64,000 nt of DNA from the NCBI GenBank assembly GCA_005239165.1, contig RAPG01000003.1, forward strand, positions 186,001 through 250,000, read 5' to 3'. Of this stretch, positions 35,713-45,140 are shown one piece after another. The notes under the pieces were generated by a model that did no database searches, was not told where the DNA came from, and saw only the letters and a program-made list of their open reading frames with translations. Both the position numbers and the translations under genes were made by a program. Source of the stretch: Allopusillimonas ginsengisoli (lineage in GTDB: Bacteria; Pseudomonadota; Gammaproteobacteria; Burkholderiales; Burkholderiaceae_B). Positions within the stretch are counted from its first letter, which is position 1. The number at the start of each line of letters is the position of its first letter.

Positions 35713-36204
35713 TCAGGGACGGGTTGGCATAAATGCGTCGTCAGCCATGAGCAGATAGCGCAGGGCGTCGATAAGCCCGAGAACAACGGCAAGAGGGGTA
35801 AACAGCCAGAAGATGATCAAATACAGGATGCCCCATCCGATTTGCCCAAGATAAAAGCGGTGGGCACCCAGCCAGCCCAGAAAAAACGCCAGCACGATGG
35901 CAACCTTGCGCTGGTTGGTGGGTTTTTTGAGTTCATCACCTTTGCTGCGGGCAATCCACAAGGTAATGGGCACGGTAAGCAGTAGTGCAACGGCTACCTT
36001 GATGCGGTGTTCAGACAAGTAAAGTTGGGCCTGGTAAAAGAGGTCTGAGAAATTTTCGATGAGCCGTCCTGTCATGTATGACAGCCATGCGAAGGCATCG
36101 TGGAAAATGACCTCCCCGAATGTCAGTGCAATGAGGATGACAACAAAAATGGCGATTGCCAGAATAATTTTCTGCAGCATGTGGCTATGGCCCCTGATAC
36201 TCAT
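35713..36204 (-). CDS. TM2-domain membrane protein
   Basis: A 163-residue protein with an N-terminal helix (about residues 10-30), a middle hydrophobic segment near 75-90, and a C-terminal TM2 domain (about 98-155: FFLGWLGAHRFYLGQIGWGILYLIIFWL). TM2 domains have two helices joined by a short loop; function is unknown. The start may instead be the Met at residue 9 (position 36180). It precedes the lipoate-ligase-like gene. Confidence 0.78.
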   Translation of the reverse strand: MSIRGHSHMLQKIILAIAIFVVILIALTFGEVIFHDAFAWLSYMTGRLIENFSDLFYQAQLYLSEHRIKVAVALLLTVPITLWIARSKGDELKKPTNQRKVAIVLAFFLGWLGAHRFYLGQIGWGILYLIIFWLFTPLAVVLGLIDALRYLLMADDAFMPTRP

Positions 36205-36287
36205 GAGCCTTTAGTTTAATGAGTAATTGTGCTTTGTGCGCGGCGCGGCTGTTACCGCGCATAGCGAGTGTGTATAGACCTGACGTG

Positions 36288-37781
36288 TTACTCGGCGCAG
36301 GTCTGCCTGACGGCATGCTCCCAGCCTTGCATGAGTGCCTGGGCCTGGGCCGCTGGAATCTGAGGCTCAAACACGCGTTCAACTTGCCAGAGCGCCGACA
36401 GTTCATCTTTGTCGCGATAAACCCCGCTGGTCAGGCCAGCCAGGTAGGCGGCGCCCAAGGCGGTCGTCTCAATCATGGTGGGCCGTACCACACGTATGCC
36501 CAGTAAGTCAGCCTGAAACTGCATCAGCAAATCATTGACGCAGGCGCCGCCGTCGACGCGTAGCTCAGTAAGCGGTGCGCCGCCAGCCGCCACGGCATCG
36601 CGGCTCATAGCTTGCAGCAAGGCTGCACTTTGATAGGCAATGCTTTCAAGCGCAGCTCGGGCAATATGGCCCATGGTGGAGCCACGCGTCAAACCTGTAA
36701 TTGTGCCGCGTACATCGGGCGTCCAGTAGGGTGCGCCCAAACCCGTAAACGCCGGCACCATCATGACGCCGCCGGCATCGGGCACGCTGGCAGCCAGTTG
36801 TTCGATCTCACGGCTTTGTTTGAAGGCGCCCAGCCCATCGCGCATCCACTGAACCACCGCGCCGGCCACAAACACGCTGCCCTCCATGGCGAACTCGGGC
36901 TGTTCACTGACCTGTGCGGCGCTGGTGGTAACCAGGCCGTTTTCTGAAAGCTGAAACGTGCTGCCTGTGTGCATGAGCATAAAGCACCCAGTGCCGTACG
37001 TATTTTTGGCCATGCCCTCGGTAAAGCATGCCTGACCGAAAAGTGCGCTTTGCTGATCGCCGGCTACGCCGCATATGGGGATGGCATGGCCAAGGAATTC
37101 GGCATCGATGGCGCCAAAGTCGGCCCCCGAGGGCAATACCTTGGGCATTAGCGCCGGGGGTATGTCGAGCATTTGCATGAGGTCGGCATCCCATTCATTG
37201 TCATGCACATTGAACAGCATGGTGCGTGAAGCGTTGGTGACATCGCTGACATGCTGGGCACCCTTGGTCATATTCCAGATCAGCCAGCAGTCAATGGTGC
37301 CAAAGGCTAACTCACCTTTGAGCGCCGACTCGCGTGCGCCAGGCACGTTATCGAGTATCCATTTGAGCTTGGTGCCCGAAAAATAAGCATCGACGCGCAG
37401 GCCTGTTTTTTTGAGGATGACATCTTCCAGGCCTTTTTCGCGCAATTGCACGCAGGTGTTTTCGGCGCGACGGTCTTGCCATACGATGGCGTTGTAAACA
37501 GGCTGGCCCGTGCGGGTGTTCCACACCACCGTGGTTTCGCGCTGGTTGGTGATACCGGCGGCCCGGATATCGGAGGCCTTCAGCCCCGCTTTGGCAATGG
37601 CTTCGCGAGCCGTGGCGAGCTGGGTCTGCCAGATTTCAGTTGGATCATGCTCCACCCATCCGAGTTGCGGATAGATTTGTCTGAACTCGGTTTGTGCCTG
37701 CGCGACGATGTTGCCTTGCTGGTCGAAAACAATACTGCGTGTGCTGGATGTGCCCTGGTCGAGCGCAAGTAGGTATGTCAT
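36288..37781 (-). CDS. glpK: Glycerol kinase
   Basis: A 497-residue FGGY-family kinase that phosphorylates glycerol to sn-glycerol 3-phosphate. The N terminus [11 protein letters not shown] is the ATP-binding phosphate loop, [12 protein letters not shown] the glycerol-site region, and [13 protein letters not shown] the second FGGY motif. The ATG at 37781 gives the family's normal length; an open frame continuing to 38021 is a non-homologous extension. It lies 83 bases downstream of glpR in the same operon. Confidence 0.96.
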   Translation of the reverse strand: MTYLLALDQGTSSTRSIVFDQQGNIVAQAQTEFRQIYPQLGWVEHDPTEIWQTQLATAREAIAKAGLKASDIRAAGITNQRETTVVWNTRTGQPVYNAIVWQDRRAENTCVQLREKGLEDVILKKTGLRVDAYFSGTKLKWILDNVPGARESALKGELAFGTIDCWLIWNMTKGAQHVSDVTNASRTMLFNVHDNEWDADLMQMLDIPPALMPKVLPSGADFGAIDAEFLGHAIPICGVAGDQQSALFGQACFTEGMAKNTYGTGCFMLMHTGSTFQLSENGLVTTSAAQVSEQPEFAMEGSVFVAGAVVQWMRDGLGAFKQSREIEQLAASVPDAGGVMMVPAFTGLGAPYWTPDVRGTITGLTRGSTMGHIARAALESIAYQSAALLQAMSRDAVAAGGAPLTELRVDGGACVNDLLMQFQADLLGIRVVRPTMIETTALGAAYLAGLTSGVYRDKDELSALWQVERVFEPQIPAAQAQALMQGWEHAVRQTCAE

Positions 37782-37864
37782 GGCAGAGAGTCGGCTTGAA
37801 AAAGGTCGTGTCTGGCAGTGTAAGTGCTGGTGCTTTGTTGTCACAAGAGGGAGATGGCTGCGCG

Positions 37865-38629
37865 CTAGTCGGCAATATCGCAGTGCACCTGCGCGTGCGC
37901 CAGCAAATCGACAAATGGTTCGGGGGGCACGGCGTCGGTAAATAGCCGGTGCACGTCGCTCAGGTGTGCAACGCGCACCATGGCCTGCCGGTTGAATTTG
38001 CTGACGTCGGCCGCCAGCCATATTTCTCGTGCATGAGAAATAATGGCCTGCGACACCTTGACCTCTCGATAGTCGAAATCACGCAGCGACCCATCGGGCT
38101 CAATGCCCGAGATGCCGATCAGGGCAACGTCGACCTTGAACTGACGGATGAAGTCGACCGTGGCTTCACCGACGATGCCGTAATCGCGTGGCCGCACGAC
38201 GCCACCGGCAACAATGACTTCGCAATTCTGGTTGCGGCTCAGTATGGCTGCCACATTGATATTGTTGGTAATGATGCGCAAACCTGTGTGGTGCATGAGC
38301 GCTTTGGCGATGGCTTCGGTTGTGGTGCCAATATTGATGAACAGTGAGCAGTCATTGGGCACTGCCCTGGCCACCGCGTCAGCGATGCGTCGCTTGCCAT
38401 CGGCGTGCAGGTTTTCGCGCTGATGGTAGGCGATGTTTTCTATGGTGGAGTTAGGCAGGCGAACCCCTCCATGAAAGCGTGCAAGCAGTCCTGCTTCCGA
38501 CAGGCGCTGAACATCGCGTCGCACGGTTTGCACGGTTACCTCCAGGCACTGAGCAAGCTCATCTACGGTACAGCTTGCTTGTTTGTGTACTTGCTGTAAC
38601 AGTTTGATCTGTCGGGGGTTGGGGTTCAT
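37865..38629 (-). CDS. glpR: DeoR-family glycerol-3-phosphate repressor
   Basis: A 254-residue DeoR-type regulator. The helix-turn-helix spans residues about 17-40 ([24 protein letters not shown]), followed by the sugar-phosphate-sensing DeoRC domain ([11 protein letters not shown] and [16 protein letters not shown]). It heads the glpR-glpK unit and is divergent from glpS, so it probably represses both sides until glycerol 3-phosphate accumulates. A CGAAAC/CGAAC-type motif pair in the intergenic region may be its site, but this is weak. Confidence 0.93.
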   Translation of the reverse strand: MNPNPRQIKLLQQVHKQASCTVDELAQCLEVTVQTVRRDVQRLSEAGLLARFHGGVRLPNSTIENIAYHQRENLHADGKRRIADAVARAVPNDCSLFINIGTTTEAIAKALMHHTGLRIITNNINVAAILSRNQNCEVIVAGGVVRPRDYGIVGEATVDFIRQFKVDVALIGISGIEPDGSLRDFDYREVKVSQAIISHAREIWLAADVSKFNRQAMVRVAHLSDVHRLFTDAVPPEPFVDLLAHAQVHCDIAD

Positions 38630-38773
38630 AGTCTGGTGCCAGGCGAGGGCGCAAAATGCGATGACAAGACTTTACATCGAAACAAAAAGAACCGATTTTA
38701 GGGTTTTCATCTACTGTATTTTTATAGAAAACGAACAATAATGCGCTCATTAGAAAAAGAGATGAGGGCAATC

Positions 38774-40024
38774 GTGCAGCTGACGCTGGAAGAGATTACC
38801 CGCAAGGAGGGAGGGGAGACATGGCTTTACGCCATGAGCCTCGCGCTGTTGCCTGCCTCGCTTACGGTTTTATTAGGTGCAACGCGGGCTGGTAAAACCA
38901 GCCTGATGCGCATTATGGCCGGCCTGGACGCCCCCACGTCAGGCAGGGTTCTGGTGGATGGGCACAACGTCACTGGGCAGTCTGTGCGCAAGCGCAATGT
39001 GGCCATGGTGTATCAACAGTTCATCAATTATCCGTCCATGACGGTCGCGCAAAACATCGCATCGCCACTTAAACTGCGTGGCGAAAAAAACATCAACGAG
39101 CAGGTGCTTGACGTCGCAAGTAAGCTGCACATAGACATGTTTCTTGATCGTCTGCCTGAAGAATTGTCGGGCGGGCAGCAACAGCGGGTGGCCCTGGCGC
39201 GTGCACTCGCCAAGCGGGCACCACTCATGCTGCTTGATGAGCCTCTGGTTAATCTTGACTATAAATTGCGCGAAGAGCTGCGCGAAGAGTTGGGTCAGGT
39301 ATTTCGGTCGGGCGAGTCGACTGTGGTTTATGCCACGACAGAGCCTTCCGAGGCCTTGCTGCTGGGCGGCCATACTGCGGTACTCGACAAAGGAGAGCTG
39401 CTGCAGTATGGGCCAGCCATAGAGGTTTATCAGCGTCCAAAGTCTATGCGTGTGGCGCGTGCCTATAGCGATCCGCCCATGAATTTTTTCACCGCCCGCC
39501 GCACGAGCGACGGCATTGCGCTTGATCATGGCCCGGTGCTGCGCTTGCCCATGCCGCTCCCGCACGTTTCTGTGATTGAGCCGGCATTGGCGTACGCATC
39601 AGCACCCGACGGCTCAACTGCTGCAACTGCTGCAACTGCTGCAACTGCTGCAACTGCTGCAACCGCCTCAACCGCCTCAACCGCCTCAACCGCTGCAACC
39701 GCTGCGCCGGTCGCTGCCGAGGTGCAAGCGTCGTTCATGTCCGTCGACAGCCACGCCTTGCATATCGGATTGCGAGCTTCATCTTTGCGCACTCAGCCGC
39801 GCGAGGGTGATATTACGCTTCCCGGCAAAGTACTGATTGCTGAAATATCGGGTTCAGACACGTTTTTGCATCTGAGTACCGAGATGGGCGACGTGGTGGC
39901 TCAATTGTCGGGGGTCAGGCACTTCGAGATCGGTACCCAGCTGTCGCTGTGTTTTTCGCCTTCTTCCGTATTTGTCTTTGATGCCCAGGGCGACCTGTTG
40001 CTGGCCGCTGGCGAGGGAGGGTAA
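38774..40024 (+). CDS. glpS: Glycerol ABC importer ATPase GlpS
   Basis: A 416-residue CUT1-like ATPase. Walker A is GATRAGKT (35-42), the signature is intact LSGGQQQR (131-138), and Walker B is LLDEPL. The H-loop position reads ATTEP with Thr189 where His is expected. The C-terminal domain is interrupted by a Thr/Ala/Ser repeat encoded by ten 9-base units. GTG at 38774 is the chosen start, with GAGGG 5 bases upstream and a family-like N terminus (QLTLEEI). With GlpT it powers the GlpPQ permease for glycerol, as described for the Rhizobium glpSTPQUV system. Confidence 0.9.
   Translation: MQLTLEEITRKEGGETWLYAMSLALLPASLTVLLGATRAGKTSLMRIMAGLDAPTSGRVLVDGHNVTGQSVRKRNVAMVYQQFINYPSMTVAQNIASPLKLRGEKNINEQVLDVASKLHIDMFLDRLPEELSGGQQQRVALARALAKRAPLMLLDEPLVNLDYKLREELREELGQVFRSGESTVVYATTEPSEALLLGGHTAVLDKGELLQYGPAIEVYQRPKSMRVARAYSDPPMNFFTARRTSDGIALDHGPVLRLPMPLPHVSVIEPALAYASAPDGSTAATAATAATAATAATASTASTASTAATAAPVAAEVQASFMSVDSHALHIGLRASSLRTQPREGDITLPGKVLIAEISGSDTFLHLSTEMGDVVAQLSGVRHFEIGTQLSLCFSPSSVFVFDAQGDLLLAAGEGG
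39616..39705 (+). repeat. Ten tandem 9-base repeats inside glpS
   Basis: Five AACTGCTGC units, three AACCGCCTC units and two AACCGCTGC units follow in perfect register (90 bases). They encode a Thr-Ala-Ala / Thr-Ala-Ser run. Gain or loss of units keeps the frame, so length change would alter a linker, not switch the gene off. Confidence 0.95.
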
Positions 40025-40027
40025 GTT

Positions 40028-41104
40028 ATGGCACGCATAGACCTGGACCTGGCTCACTCTTATCTTGCCAAGCCGCGGCGTGATGAAGATTACGCACTTC
40101 TTCCGCTCAAAATGACGTTTGCTGACGGCGGTGCGTATGCTTTGCTGGGGCCGTCGGGCTGCGGCAAAACGACTATGCTTAATATCATTTCAGGGTTGCT
40201 GCGGCCTTCGGAAGGAACGGTTTGCTTTGATGGTGCAGACAAAACAGAAGCCAGCCCCCAGCAGCGAAATATTGCGCAGGTGTTTCAGTTTCCGGTTATC
40301 TACGACACGATGACGGTTGGTGAAAATCTGGCCTTTCCTCTTAAAAACCGCAAGGTTCCCAAAGCGCAGATTAAGGAAAGAGTAGGGCAGATTGCTGAAA
40401 TGCTTGAAATGAGCCATCAGCTTGACCAGCGCGCGTCGGGCCTGTCTGCCGATGCCAAGCAGAAGATTTCGCTGGGACGCGGGCTTGTGCGGCCTGATGT
40501 TTCTGCCATTTTGTTTGATGAGCCCCTGACTGTCATCGACCCGCACCTTAAATGGCAGTTGCGCCGTAAGCTCAAGCAGATTCATCGCGAGCTGAAGCTG
40601 ACACTTATTTACGTCACCCATGATCAAGTCGAAGCCCTTACCTTCGCAGAGCAAATACTGGTGATGTCCCGAGGGAAGGTGGTGCAAACCGGCACGCCTG
40701 AGGCCTTGTTTGAGAGACCCGCGCATACCTTTGTCGGCCACTTTATTGGCTCACCGGGCATGAATTTGATACCGGTGTCGATGATGAACGGCGTCATGAC
40801 CGTGGCTGGCCAGCGTATCGCTGTGCCCGACGACGTACCCCTGCGCGACGGCGAACTGACCCTGGGAATTCGGCCTGAGTATACGTATCTGGCCGCTGCG
40901 GGCGAGCCAGGCGTGGTGCAGGCTAGGGTGGAAACCGTACAGCATCTCGGCGCGTTCAGGCTGCTGACTGCACGGCTGGGTGAGCACGTACTACGTGCAC
41001 GCATTGATCTGGAGCATGTCGCACCCGAACCCGGGTCGACCGCAGGCTTTGCTTTACTTGGTGGGCATTCCTGCTTTTACCAAAATGAGGAGTTGCTGGC
41101 ATGA
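40028..41104 (+). CDS. glpT: Glycerol ABC importer ATPase GlpT
   Basis: A 358-residue CUT1-like ATPase. Walker A is the canonical GPSGCGKT (41-48), Walker B is ILFDEPL, and the H-loop is intact (VTHDQ, His198). The ABC signature is degenerate: LSADAKQK (from residue 139) replaces LSGGQ. The C-terminal part is the MalK-like regulatory region. It starts 4 bases after glpS, with a GAGGGAGGG site, and overlaps glpP by 4 bases. Its degeneracy mirrors that of GlpS, so the heterodimer would have one good and one poor ATP site. Confidence 0.9.
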   Translation: MARIDLDLAHSYLAKPRRDEDYALLPLKMTFADGGAYALLGPSGCGKTTMLNIISGLLRPSEGTVCFDGADKTEASPQQRNIAQVFQFPVIYDTMTVGENLAFPLKNRKVPKAQIKERVGQIAEMLEMSHQLDQRASGLSADAKQKISLGRGLVRPDVSAILFDEPLTVIDPHLKWQLRRKLKQIHRELKLTLIYVTHDQVEALTFAEQILVMSRGKVVQTGTPEALFERPAHTFVGHFIGSPGMNLIPVSMMNGVMTVAGQRIAVPDDVPLRDGELTLGIRPEYTYLAAAGEPGVVQARVETVQHLGAFRLLTARLGEHVLRARIDLEHVAPEPGSTAGFALLGGHSCFYQNEELLA

Positions 41105-41994
41105 GTCAGACTGTCAAACCCGTCAACCAGAAGGCGTGGTGGCTGATATTGCCTGTGTGCATATGTGTGGCGTTTTCCGCCATCATTCCTCTTATGACAG
41201 TCGTGAACTATTCGGTGCAAGACGTCATTTCACCGACGCGATCCGTATTCGTCGGCACAGAGTGGTTTGCCTCGGTCATGCAAGATAGTGCCTTGCATGA
41301 CGCTCTGGTGCGCCAGCTGGGTTTTTCGCTTTCGGTGCTGGCGATTGAAATTCCGCTTGGAATTCTGCTGGCACTGTGCATGCCTGCGACTGGCTGGCGG
41401 GCCTCGGCGGTGCTGGTGCTGATTGCGCTTTCGCTGCTTATTCCCTGGAACGTGGTCGGTACAATCTGGCAGATTTTCGGGCGTGCTGACATTGGTCTGA
41501 TGGGGCGCACACTGCATATGATGGGCATTGATTACAGCTATGCAGCCAATCCTACGCACGCCTGGCTGACTGTACTGCTGATGGATGTATGGCACTGGAC
41601 GCCGCTTGTCGCTCTGCTGGCTTACGCCGGGCTCAGGTCGATTCCAGATGCTTATTATCAGGCTGCCAGTATTGATGGTGCCAGCCGCCTTGCTGTGTTT
41701 CGCTACATACAGCTGCCAAAAATGCGGGGCGTGCTGATGATTGCCGTGCTGCTGCGCTTTATGGACAGCTTTATGATTTACACCGAACCATTTGTGCTGA
41801 CGGGCGGCGGACCGGGCAATGCCACAACGTTTCTTAGCCAATACCTCACACAAAAAGCGGTGGGTCAGTTTGATCTGGGCCCGGCGGCCGCATTTTCGCT
41901 GATTTATTTTCTGATTATTTTGCTGTTCTGCTTCATTTTGTATAGCTGGATGCAGCGTGTCGGAACGCAAGACAAAGGGCCAGCCCATGAGTAA
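41101..41994 (+). CDS. glpP: Glycerol ABC importer permease GlpP
   Basis: A 297-residue inner-membrane permease of the binding-protein-dependent type with six helices. The EAA-like coupling loop is YQAASIDGASRLAVFRYIQLPKM (about residues 185-207). It overlaps both neighbours (4 bases with glpT, 8 with glpQ), consistent with a tightly coupled operon. With GlpQ it forms the membrane channel. Confidence 0.9.
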   Translation: MSQTVKPVNQKAWWLILPVCICVAFSAIIPLMTVVNYSVQDVISPTRSVFVGTEWFASVMQDSALHDALVRQLGFSLSVLAIEIPLGILLALCMPATGWRASAVLVLIALSLLIPWNVVGTIWQIFGRADIGLMGRTLHMMGIDYSYAANPTHAWLTVLLMDVWHWTPLVALLAYAGLRSIPDAYYQAASIDGASRLAVFRYIQLPKMRGVLMIAVLLRFMDSFMIYTEPFVLTGGGPGNATTFLSQYLTQKAVGQFDLGPAAAFSLIYFLIILLFCFILYSWMQRVGTQDKGPAHE

Positions 41995-42808
41995 AAATCA
42001 GCATCAATCGCATTGGGGCCGCACGCTGTTTCTGGTGTTGTACCTGATCTTTGCCCTGTTGCCCATTTACTGGATGGTCAACATGAGTTTTAAAACCAAT
42101 GAGGGCATATTGTCCAGCTTTTCGCTGTTGCCCCAGCAGTTTACCTGGGACAATTACATCAGGATTTTCACTGACCGTTCCTGGTACAGCGGTTATATCA
42201 ACAGCATGATTTACGTTGCCATTAACATGGTGATCTCGCTCACGGTCGCGCTGCCTGCGGCGTATGCGTTTTCACGCTACAAGTTTCTGGGCGACAAACA
42301 CGTTTTCTTCTGGCTGCTCACCAACAGGATGACGCCACCGGCCATCTTCCTGTTGCCGTTTTTTCAGTTGTATTCAACCGTAGGCCTTATGGACACGCAT
42401 CTGGGCGTGGCTCTGGCGCATCTGATCTTTAACGTGCCGCTGGCTGTATGGATACTTGAAGGCTTTATGAGTGGCATCCCGCGCGAAATCGACGAGACCG
42501 CCTATATTGATGGCTATAGTTTTCCGCGGTTTTTCCTGACCATATTCTTGCCGCTGATCAAGGCTGGGGTTGGCGTTGCCGCCTTCTTCTGCTTTATGTT
42601 CAGTTGGGTTGAACTATTGCTTGCACGCACACTGACCAGCGTTAATGCCAAGCCCATTGTGGCCACCATGACGCGGACTGTCTCAGCTTCCGGCATGGAT
42701 TGGGCTACGCTGGCAGCAGCGGGCACACTCACAATTATTCCGGGGGCCATCGTGATCTGGTTTGTGCGTCATTACATTGCAAAAGGCTTTGCAATGGGGC
42801 GGGTGTAA
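41987..42808 (+). CDS. glpQ: Glycerol ABC importer permease GlpQ
   Basis: A 273-residue CUT1-like permease with six helices. The coupling loop is DETAYIDGYSFPRFFLTIFLP (about residues 170-190). The ATG at 41987 is preferred over an upstream GTG in the same frame, because it gives the usual short N terminus and an 8-base overlap with glpP. The name follows the Rhizobium glycerol ABC system and is unrelated to the periplasmic phosphodiesterase also called GlpQ. Confidence 0.88.
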   Translation: MSKNQHQSHWGRTLFLVLYLIFALLPIYWMVNMSFKTNEGILSSFSLLPQQFTWDNYIRIFTDRSWYSGYINSMIYVAINMVISLTVALPAAYAFSRYKFLGDKHVFFWLLTNRMTPPAIFLLPFFQLYSTVGLMDTHLGVALAHLIFNVPLAVWILEGFMSGIPREIDETAYIDGYSFPRFFLTIFLPLIKAGVGVAAFFCFMFSWVELLLARTLTSVNAKPIVATMTRTVSASGMDWATLAAAGTLTIIPGAIVIWFVRHYIAKGFAMGRV

Positions 42809-42818
42809 GGAGAGCGCC

Positions 42819-43127
42819 ATGTTTAACTGGATGATGTGGACACTGCCCACGACAGTTTTTTTTATCTGCATCGTGCTAATGCTTGCAGGCATGACGGTCT
42901 GGGAGTTTAAGTCGCCTACTGTGCTGCGCAAGGGTTTTTTGCCCATGGCCACGACGCGGGGCGACCGGCTTTTTATCGGATTGGTTATCGCCGCATATAT
43001 AAACCTGGCCTATCTTGGTCTTGGTGAACAGTTTGAGTCATGGTTCAGGCTGGATGATCCACCGTCAGTATGGGTCAGCTTTGTTGTATCAATGCTTACG
43101 CTCGTGTTTATCATCAGAAAAGGCTAG
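42819..43127 (+). CDS. glpU: GlpU-like small membrane protein (DUF2160)
   Basis: A 102-residue membrane protein with three hydrophobic segments (about residues 6-25, 51-66 and 82-98). The ATG at 42819 has a TAAGGAGAG site. It sits between the permease and binding-protein genes exactly where the DUF2160/GlpU protein lies in glycerol ABC operons. Its biochemical role is unknown; the position suggests an accessory subunit. Confidence 0.85.
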   Translation: MFNWMMWTLPTTVFFICIVLMLAGMTVWEFKSPTVLRKGFLPMATTRGDRLFIGLVIAAYINLAYLGLGEQFESWFRLDDPPSVWVSFVVSMLTLVFIIRKG

Positions 43128-43159
43128 GCAGTATCTTTGTGTTTGATTTTTTAGTCGTA

Positions 43160-43253
43160 CCGGTCCCCAAACAGTAAATCAAAGGGGCCGGACCGAAAAG
43201 GTCGCGCAGCCCGATATCCCCCCGGCATGTGCGAAAGAAGAGCAAGCGGGGGG
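43160..43253 (+). other. Two hairpins between glpU and glpV
   Basis: CCGGTCCCC (43160-43168) pairs with GGGGCCGG (43184-43191) with one bulge, and CCCCCCG (43218-43224) pairs with CGGGGGG (43247-43253). Neither is followed by a T-run. Structures just upstream of a binding-protein gene often stabilise its mRNA segment or dampen readthrough; that role is inferred. Confidence 0.5.
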
Positions 43254-43275
43254 CATAATTATCAAGGAGACAACC

Positions 43276-45006
43276 ATGTTATTTCGTCGCACCGCGCTCG
43301 CGTTTGCTGTGACATGCCTGCTGTCAGGGCAGGTATATGCTGGCGAAGCCGAAGCCGAAAAATGGGTATCAGAAGAGTTTCAACCATCGACGCTGAACAA
43401 ACAGCAGCAAATGGAGGAAATGAAATGGTTTATTGATGCCGCAGCAAAGCTCAAGGAAAAAGGCGTCAATGAGATCTCAGTGGTATCCGAAACCATTACC
43501 ACGCACGAATACGAATCTAAAACCCTGGCCAAGGCATTTGCCGAAATCACGGGTATTACCGTTCATCACGACATCATTCAGGAGGGCGATGTTGTCGAAA
43601 AGCTGCAGACATCCATGCAGTCGGGAAAATCCATTTATGACGGATGGATTTCCGACTCTGACCTAATCGGAACGCACTACCGTTACGGCGAAATGCTGTC
43701 ACTGACCGATTATATGGAGGGAGAAGGCAAACAGTGGACCAACCCCAATCTTGATATTGCAGACTTTATTGGCACTTCATTTACTACGGCACCGGATGGC
43801 AAGCTGTACCAGTTGCCCGACCAGCAGTTTGCCAACTTGTACTGGTTCCGCGCCGATCTGTTTGCCCGTGATGATCTGAAGAAACAGTTTAAAGAGAAGT
43901 ACGGTTACGAGCTTGGCGTGCCTGTCAACTGGACGGCATACGAAGATATCGCCAATTTCTTCACCAATGACATCAAGACTCTGGATGGCAAGCCCATTTA
44001 CGGGCATATGGACTACGGCAAAAAAGATCCTTCGCTGGGCTGGCGCTTTACGGACGCATGGCTGTCAATGGCCGGCGCGGCCGACAAAGGTACGCCCAAC
44101 GGCATGCCTGTTGATGAATGGGGTATTCGGGTTGCCGATGACAAATGTACGCCTGTTGGTGCGTCGGTAGAGCGTGGAGGTGCCACCAACTCGCCCGCTG
44201 CTGTATATGCGCTCACCAAGTATATTGACTGGCTCAAGAAGTATGCGCCCCAGGAAGCTCAGGGCATGACCTTTAGCGAGTCGGGCCCGGTACCGGCACA
44301 AGGCCATATTGCTCAGCAGATATTCTGGTACACCGCGTTTACCGCTGACATGATCAAGGCGGGTTTGCCTGTGGTCAATGACGATGGCACCCCGAAATGG
44401 CGTATGGCTCCGGCTCCGCACGGCCCGTACTGGAAGGATGGCATGCAAAATGGCTACCAGGACGTAGGCTCCTGGAGTTTCTTCAAAAATCATGATGCCG
44501 ATAAAGTGGCGGCCGCATGGCTGTACGCGCAGTTTGTTACGTCGAAGACGACATCGCTGAAAAAATCGATTGAAGGCCTGACCTTTATCCGCGACAGCGA
44601 CATTCACAGCGACTACTTCACCAAGAACGCTGACAAATACGGTGGTCTTATCGAGTTTTATCGCAGCCCGGCACGCGTAGCATGGACACCCACGGGCACC
44701 AATGTGCCTGATTACCCCAAGCTTGCACAACTGTGGTGGCAAAACGTGGCAACGGCGATTACAGGAGAAAAAACGCCACAGCAGTCCATGGATAATCTGG
44801 CCGAAGACATGGATAAGGTTATGGCTCGTCTTGAGCGTGCAGGCATGAGCCATTGCGCTCCCAAGCTCAATAAGAAGAGTGACCCCTCCAAATGGCTCAG
44901 CTCCGACCAGGCTCCCTGGAAAAAGCTTGACAACGAAAGTCCCAAAGGCGAAACCGTGGCTTACCAGGACCTGCTCACGGCATGGAAAGAGGGAAGGGTG
45001 CGCTAA
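43276..45006 (+). CDS. glpV: Glycerol ABC importer substrate-binding protein GlpV
   Basis: A 576-residue periplasmic binding protein with a signal peptide (about residues 1-22, ending VYAG). The large two-lobe fold is longer than typical sugar-binding proteins (about 400), as expected for this family. A GGAG site precedes the ATG. It is the last gene of glpSTPQUV and is followed by a terminator. Confidence 0.9.
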   Translation: MLFRRTALAFAVTCLLSGQVYAGEAEAEKWVSEEFQPSTLNKQQQMEEMKWFIDAAAKLKEKGVNEISVVSETITTHEYESKTLAKAFAEITGITVHHDIIQEGDVVEKLQTSMQSGKSIYDGWISDSDLIGTHYRYGEMLSLTDYMEGEGKQWTNPNLDIADFIGTSFTTAPDGKLYQLPDQQFANLYWFRADLFARDDLKKQFKEKYGYELGVPVNWTAYEDIANFFTNDIKTLDGKPIYGHMDYGKKDPSLGWRFTDAWLSMAGAADKGTPNGMPVDEWGIRVADDKCTPVGASVERGGATNSPAAVYALTKYIDWLKKYAPQEAQGMTFSESGPVPAQGHIAQQIFWYTAFTADMIKAGLPVVNDDGTPKWRMAPAPHGPYWKDGMQNGYQDVGSWSFFKNHDADKVAAAWLYAQFVTSKTTSLKKSIEGLTFIRDSDIHSDYFTKNADKYGGLIEFYRSPARVAWTPTGTNVPDYPKLAQLWWQNVATAITGEKTPQQSMDNLAEDMDKVMARLERAGMSHCAPKLNKKSDPSKWLSSDQAPWKKLDNESPKGETVAYQDLLTAWKEGRVR

Positions 45007-45044
45007 GCGGATCGACTTCTCAGGCAGATCTGATGCGTAAAGGA

Positions 45045-45079
45045 GGCTGTGTGCGTAACAACCCGGCACACAGCCTTTT
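45045..45079 (+). terminator. Rho-independent terminator after glpV
   Basis: GGCTGTGTGC (45045-45054) pairs perfectly with GCACACAGCC (45066-45075), followed by TTTT. It separates the transporter operon from glpD, which may depend on its own promoter or partial readthrough. Confidence 0.85.
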
Positions 45080-45140
45080 CCACTGGGCGGTGCCATGTGA
45101 TTTACACTTATGGTGCTGTAATTAACTGGTTTCTGCTTTT

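Noticed and set aside
38630..38773. Possible GlpR operator between glpR and glpS (ATCGAAAC near 38676 and AACGAAC near 38730)
   Set aside because: The elements are short, differently spaced and not clearly palindromic, so they are not listed as a site.
44065..45096. A 343-codon open frame antisense to glpV
   Set aside because: It is fully covered by glpV and the following terminator, with no recognisable motif or ribosome site. It is a shadow frame.
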